Source: Viscum album (Eukaryota; Streptophyta; Magnoliopsida; Santalales; Viscaceae). Taken from it: DNA of 64,000 nucleotides. The DNA lies in contig OY728157.1 in assembly GCA_963277665.1 (NCBI GenBank), positions 371,084,067 through 371,148,066 of the forward strand. Direction: 5' to 3'. Made by a program: the position numbers and the translations under genes. The notes below the pieces were generated by a model. The model searched no databases, was not told the DNA's origin, and saw only the letters and a program-made list of their open reading frames with translations. Position 1 is the stretch's first letter; every line of letters begins with the position of its first letter. Positions 60,304 through 64,000 of this stretch are shown here, piece by piece.

Positions 60304-61463
60304 GTAAGGGTTAATTCTACAATCTCATCATTATTTGAGGTTGTTTATATGTAATTATCTTCTAGGAACTCTTTATAATCCATATTCATGTTTTCTTAAA
60401 AATTTATTTCAAAACATTTTACTATTTAACAGATAATGGGTTAAATTCATTTAAACCCATATTTGACCATATATGTTTTTGAATGAAATCTTTCTGTCAT
60501 TTTCCAAATAAGGCACTTTATGACTTTTTCGAAAAAATTAATTTATGAATGTTTTTTAACTTATAAGGATCGTGTAGCTATTTTCCCCCATTATAACATC
60601 GTCGAATCTTACCTTACAAGTTTATAAGAATATTTTGAAAATAAATGTTTTCTTTTATAATTATATGAATTTTAAATGATTTCTAAATAGAAAAAGATAT
60701 TTCACTCAAATAGTTTTGATTTCATATATGTGAACATCCTTTGATAAATTTTTCACTCGTTTGATGTTGATTTATTATGATACAGATCTTCTATATTGTA
60801 TTTATGGTTTTGTGATATGTTTTACGGCAGATGAGTTATTTTTATGCAATTCATGGTTTATGGTTAAAGTATTGACATTTCGTATTCTAGCATTAATATG
60901 AAATTTTATGTTATATTTCAACCTCTTAGTAAGATTAATGTGTGGGACTAGTATGTTATGGGATGGGGAATGGTAAAATTAAGCCCTTCGGGTTCGGGTT
61001 TGGTTACAGTAGACCCTCCGGGTTGGAGTCCAGTTACAAAGACTCTCCGGGTTGGAGTCTAGTTACAGAGGCTCTCCAGGATGGAGTCTGGTTCAGAGGA
61101 TATCACAGTTGGAGTCTGATTACAGAGTATATTCATGTTGGGTTCCGGTTACAGTTATACCCTAGGTCATGGCATGAGGAATTGACATAAAAATTAAAGT
61201 CAGGTATTATACATTCTATCATTATGAATGTGGCTATTGATATTGCATGTGATTATTCGACTAGTATAATATCCATGTGCATAAGTAAATGGAATTATTT
61301 GATTTTATATTTTTCATATTATGCTTAATTTCAAGTTTAAAATGATTTTGTTTTAGTTTATACATTGCCTTAAATATTTATATTAATTTATGAAAGTTTC
61401 CGATATATTGTTATACTAACTGAGCATCTGAGCTCACCCCTTTCTGTATTTTATTTCTCCCAG
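60304..61463 (+). other. Putative intron inside the EF 3' LTR
   Basis: Counterpart of 54593-55755 with identical donor hexamer GTAAGG and an equally good pyrimidine tract at the acceptor. The upstream branch-like sequence is ACTAACTGAGC, still compatible with a plant branch site. Confidence 0.45.
60955..61159 (+). repeat. Minisatellite, about seven units of 29 bp, EF 3' LTR
   Basis: Same unit as 55245-55449 but with units 5 to 7 more diverged and one shortened. A chance 82-codon frame (60942-61190) crosses it. Confidence 0.8.
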
Positions 61464-61700
61464 GATGCAAATAAGTATATTATGACATACCTGTAGGGAT
61501 AGTCTAAGGGATATGAATGTGGTCAATGGAGAAAATGTTGTTGTTGTTTTTCATTTTATAATGTAATGTAATGTTCATGTATGTAATCTATTTTCCAAGA
61601 CTGCAAAACTTATCTATCGTTCATTATTTGATTCCTTGTAATCATTCCAATGTATTAAAATAATGCACTGACTCTAGGATTATGGGGTCGGGGCATTACA

Positions 61701-64000
61701 TAAATGAGATTATGGGATGTTGGTTTCTCCTGCAATGGAGTATTCCTCATAATTTTCTGCCTAGTCTAGGACTCCCTTATAGATTAAGACATTGTCTGTG
61801 AACCTCATTTTAACTTCCATCTCTTCTTGGATGCCGGTTAATTGCATTGCTTTTGTATGGACACTAAAATGGACTACTTAGTATAGAAATCTTCGGTTTG
61901 GAGAGTAGTGACATTGGGAATCAGTCAAATATCTGGATTCTAGATCATTGGTCACCTATATTCTTCCTCATAAGAGGGATTCTCAAGGGCATAGAAACTC
62001 GAGTGATCCTATGGTTATCAGAAGGTATCGTATTCGGGAGACATTTTTTCCGAGGATTCCCTCAGGCATCACATATATAAAATGAGGTAGGTTATGATTT
62101 TAACATCTAGATGAGACAAATATGGGATTATCAGGATGCCCAATAATGGTAGATTAAAGAGGTACACCCTTAGGAGGGACAACCTATAATGTTTACAGGA
62201 TGGGTCGATAAAAATTCCAAATGAGTGTGGACTCGAGGTGGGGCATCTCATGAATATAAGGTTGTTCACCATGAAAGGGATATTTACACAAAAGGGAGGC
62301 ACAAAGAATTACCTTTGGAAGGATGGGAATGCATCTGAAAAATAACCCCGATGATGTGTTCTATAAAGGGAAAGGTTTCTCACTATGAACTGCAGAGGGT
62401 GGATCAGGGAGGTGGACCCCAATGAAGGGCACACCAATGTATACCATTCATTTGGATTGAACCTCGAGGAGACTTCCTACATTCCATATTTTTAATATAA
62501 GGATCAAAACCCACATAGTTTTAAGTGGTCGTTTGGGGATTGAACATGGTTACTTCCCCATTGTAAGAGGATCACTCTTGGAAATATATGAGTAGATTAG
62601 ATGTGTCTTATACATGGATAGCTTCTTAGGTACTTATAGGTGCAACAATTATGTGGTTTGGTATTACGTTCTGGGATTACCCATATGGATGGCATGATCA
62701 CCCTGAGATGTGGCTTCCCTATTAATAATCGGTATGGAAATGGAGGAAGTGTTGAAATGGAATTGATGGAATGGCTAGAATGTGAGGGTTGATGGGATTG
62801 AACCTCGAGGATACTTCCTATGCATCCCAGTGGTTGGGAATCAACGTCCATGTAGTTTGGGATGGGGTGATGGGACACTTATGGAGGCATCTCTTGAGAT
62901 TGGATCACATTGATAGGGGCCAAAAGGAATTATAACCATCGAGCTATGGCATGATCCTCCGAAGTCAGAATTCCTCAAGGGAAAGAATAGGGTGGCATTG
63001 GATAATGGGATTGAACCTCAAGGAGGATTTTTATATACCCATTATATGTGACAGAGATAAAATTAAATGTATTTTAGGGTGGAATCAAGGCTTAGACATG
63101 GCTATATTCCCTTTGACATAATGGTTCTAACGCATGTTTACTGTAAAAAACTGGATATGTGGCTTATGGTTGGAGCTCAAAAGATGAGGCTGCCTAAGTG
63201 GATGGGATGGATGGAATGTGATCTCATCGGGATATGGGTAAGGTGATGGATGAAGTGATAGAGGATACATCATAACACCTTAGGGGAGGTGGATCTGGGG
63301 AATGTTCCCCATAAATGGAAGATGTCACATCATGAGGGAACATCCCTCAGAGGGAGCACCCGAGTATACAATTGATTGAGATTTATCCTCTAAGAGGATT
63401 TCTAGGTTCCATGTTTAGAAGACATTGATCAAAACATGTGTAGTCCAAAATTTAGGGGCATGAGGCTTATGAACTGAGGATTCTTAGGTGGATAGGTATA
63501 ATGTTCACAACTAGACTCTAAGCCCAAGTGGGTCATGCTTGGTGTGGGAAATAAGAGGTAGCATTCGATCTGATGATCATGTCGTGAATGGGGTTGTTAA
63601 AAAAGGTGATATGGATCTTATGCACTGAATTGGCCCTAGTTGATGAAGATTGGCGATTACTATAGGAGGGATGTTTGGAGAGGATATAATTCAATGTGAG
63701 TAAGATATCATTCACTTTCAACGGGGGTGAGGATGATCTCATTTTAAGGGAGATAAGTGGGTATACAGAATTCCGGAGGTAGAGCACCCCATGTGAATTG
63801 CACATGGGGGGGCTACAATTAAACATCATGTGCTGAGGAAGATGGGGATTATAAGTTTAACATCCTATATATCGAATGATTATTACTCACTCATTAACCC
63901 TTCACTTACGTAAATAATACCCATCTACACTTCGGGATGGGAAGGCATCTACAATTCCAGATGGTAGTAGGGTGGCATTGTGGTCACTCATGGGTCCAAA
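61701..64000 (+). repeat. G-rich region of degenerate dispersed repeats, unassigned
   Basis: Composition changes sharply at the EF end: the plus strand becomes rich in G and poor in C. The block GGATTGAACCTCGAGG recurs with variation at 62454, 62795, 63008 and 63374, and other phrases (GGAGGTGGA near 62410 and 63285, GGGTGGCATTG near 62989 and 63970) also recur. Spacing is irregular (about 210-365 bp). Frames of 77-98 codons on the minus strand match nothing known. It may be part of another large LTR, a decayed satellite or an old element interior. Confidence 0.4.

Larger units (their letters stand above)
52650..61700 (+). mobile_element. EF: deleted plus-strand chromovirus-type element
   Basis: LTRs at 52650-55992 and 58349-61700 flank an interior of only 2.36 kb. 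Both LTRs end GGGGCATTACA; the left starts TGTAACACCCC and the right TGTAAAACCCC. An iMet primer site follows the left LTR. The interior keeps a gag nucleocapsid remnant but no protease, reverse transcriptase or integrase. Flanking bases are AAAAT (52645-52649) and TAAAT (61701-61705), a 4/5 duplication. The LTRs are a relative of the EC family (shared AATGTCAAAATTGACATAAA stretch) with intermediate divergence between the pair. Confidence 0.82.
58349..61700 (+). repeat. EF 3' LTR (3352 bp)
   Basis: Pairs with 52650-55992 throughout. TATA box TATAAAAG at 60090-60097, donor ACAAG|GTAAGG at 60304, tandem array 60955-61159, acceptor TCTCCCAG|GATGC at 61462-61463, end GGGGCATTACA. Confidence 0.82.

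Noticed and set aside
60942..61190. Plus-strand frame with Gly- and Trp-rich repeats
   Set aside because: Runs through the 29 bp array of the EF LTR; 29 is not divisible by three and the 5' LTR copy does not keep the frame.
62597..63829. Two minus-strand frames of 93 and 98 codons as host gene exons
   Set aside because: They cross the degenerate repeats, have no splice or domain support and resemble no plant protein I recognise.

Overview
The window is nuclear DNA of a land plant, probably an angiosperm with a large, repeat-rich genome. The evidence is entirely transposon-based. All six recognisable elements are LTR retrotransposons, their proteins and primer sites are those of plant Ty3/gypsy chromoviruses of the Tekay/Del type, and the DNA is very A+T-rich. 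I see no host gene, rRNA gene, functional tRNA gene, CRISPR array or bacterial-type operon. The species cannot be told from this sequence.

Layout, with elements called EA to EF. EA (minus strand, outermost) has its 5' LTR at 48433-52086 and a non-coding interior at 45552-48432. Its 3' LTR survives in three pieces: 1-1109, 24176-24589 and 44102-45551. The first interruption is EB (minus strand, 1110-24175), a non-coding relative of EA with 4.9 kb LTRs and an interior of only about 1.26 kb. EC (plus strand, 7304-19291) sits inside EB, exactly in its primer binding site. EC is the youngest and best preserved element: 3.6 kb LTRs, a perfect 5 bp target duplication, and gag, protease, reverse transcriptase, RNase H, integrase and chromodomain all readable, but with 12 stop codons and one frameshift. 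The second interruption is ED (minus strand, about 24590-44096), an old coding chromovirus that was itself interrupted at the start of its reverse transcriptase by EE (plus strand, 30047-40010), another old chromovirus. To the right lies EF (plus strand, 52650-61700), with 3.35 kb LTRs and an interior cut down to a gag remnant, an unidentified segment and a probable SINE. From 61701 to the end is a G-rich region of degenerate repeats that I cannot assign.

No gene here looks functional. The interest lies in the LTRs. (1) The LTRs examined in EB, EC, EE and EF share one order: TATA box, short exon-like stretch, GT splice donor, 0.8-3 kb interval, pyrimidine-rich AG acceptor, then the LTR end and primer site. 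This suggests an intron inside the LTR. (2) Upstream of that acceptor, several families carry unrelated short tandem repeats at a similar place. (3) A CpG-containing motif recurs about every 185-195 bp in the LTRs of EA, EB and EC.

Element limits were found by matching LTR pairs by eye, then checking primer sites, polypurine tracts and target duplications. EC limits are exact. EB, EA and EF limits are good to a few bases. EE is slightly uncertain, and the left edge of ED is approximate. Percent identities are visual impressions, not computed values.
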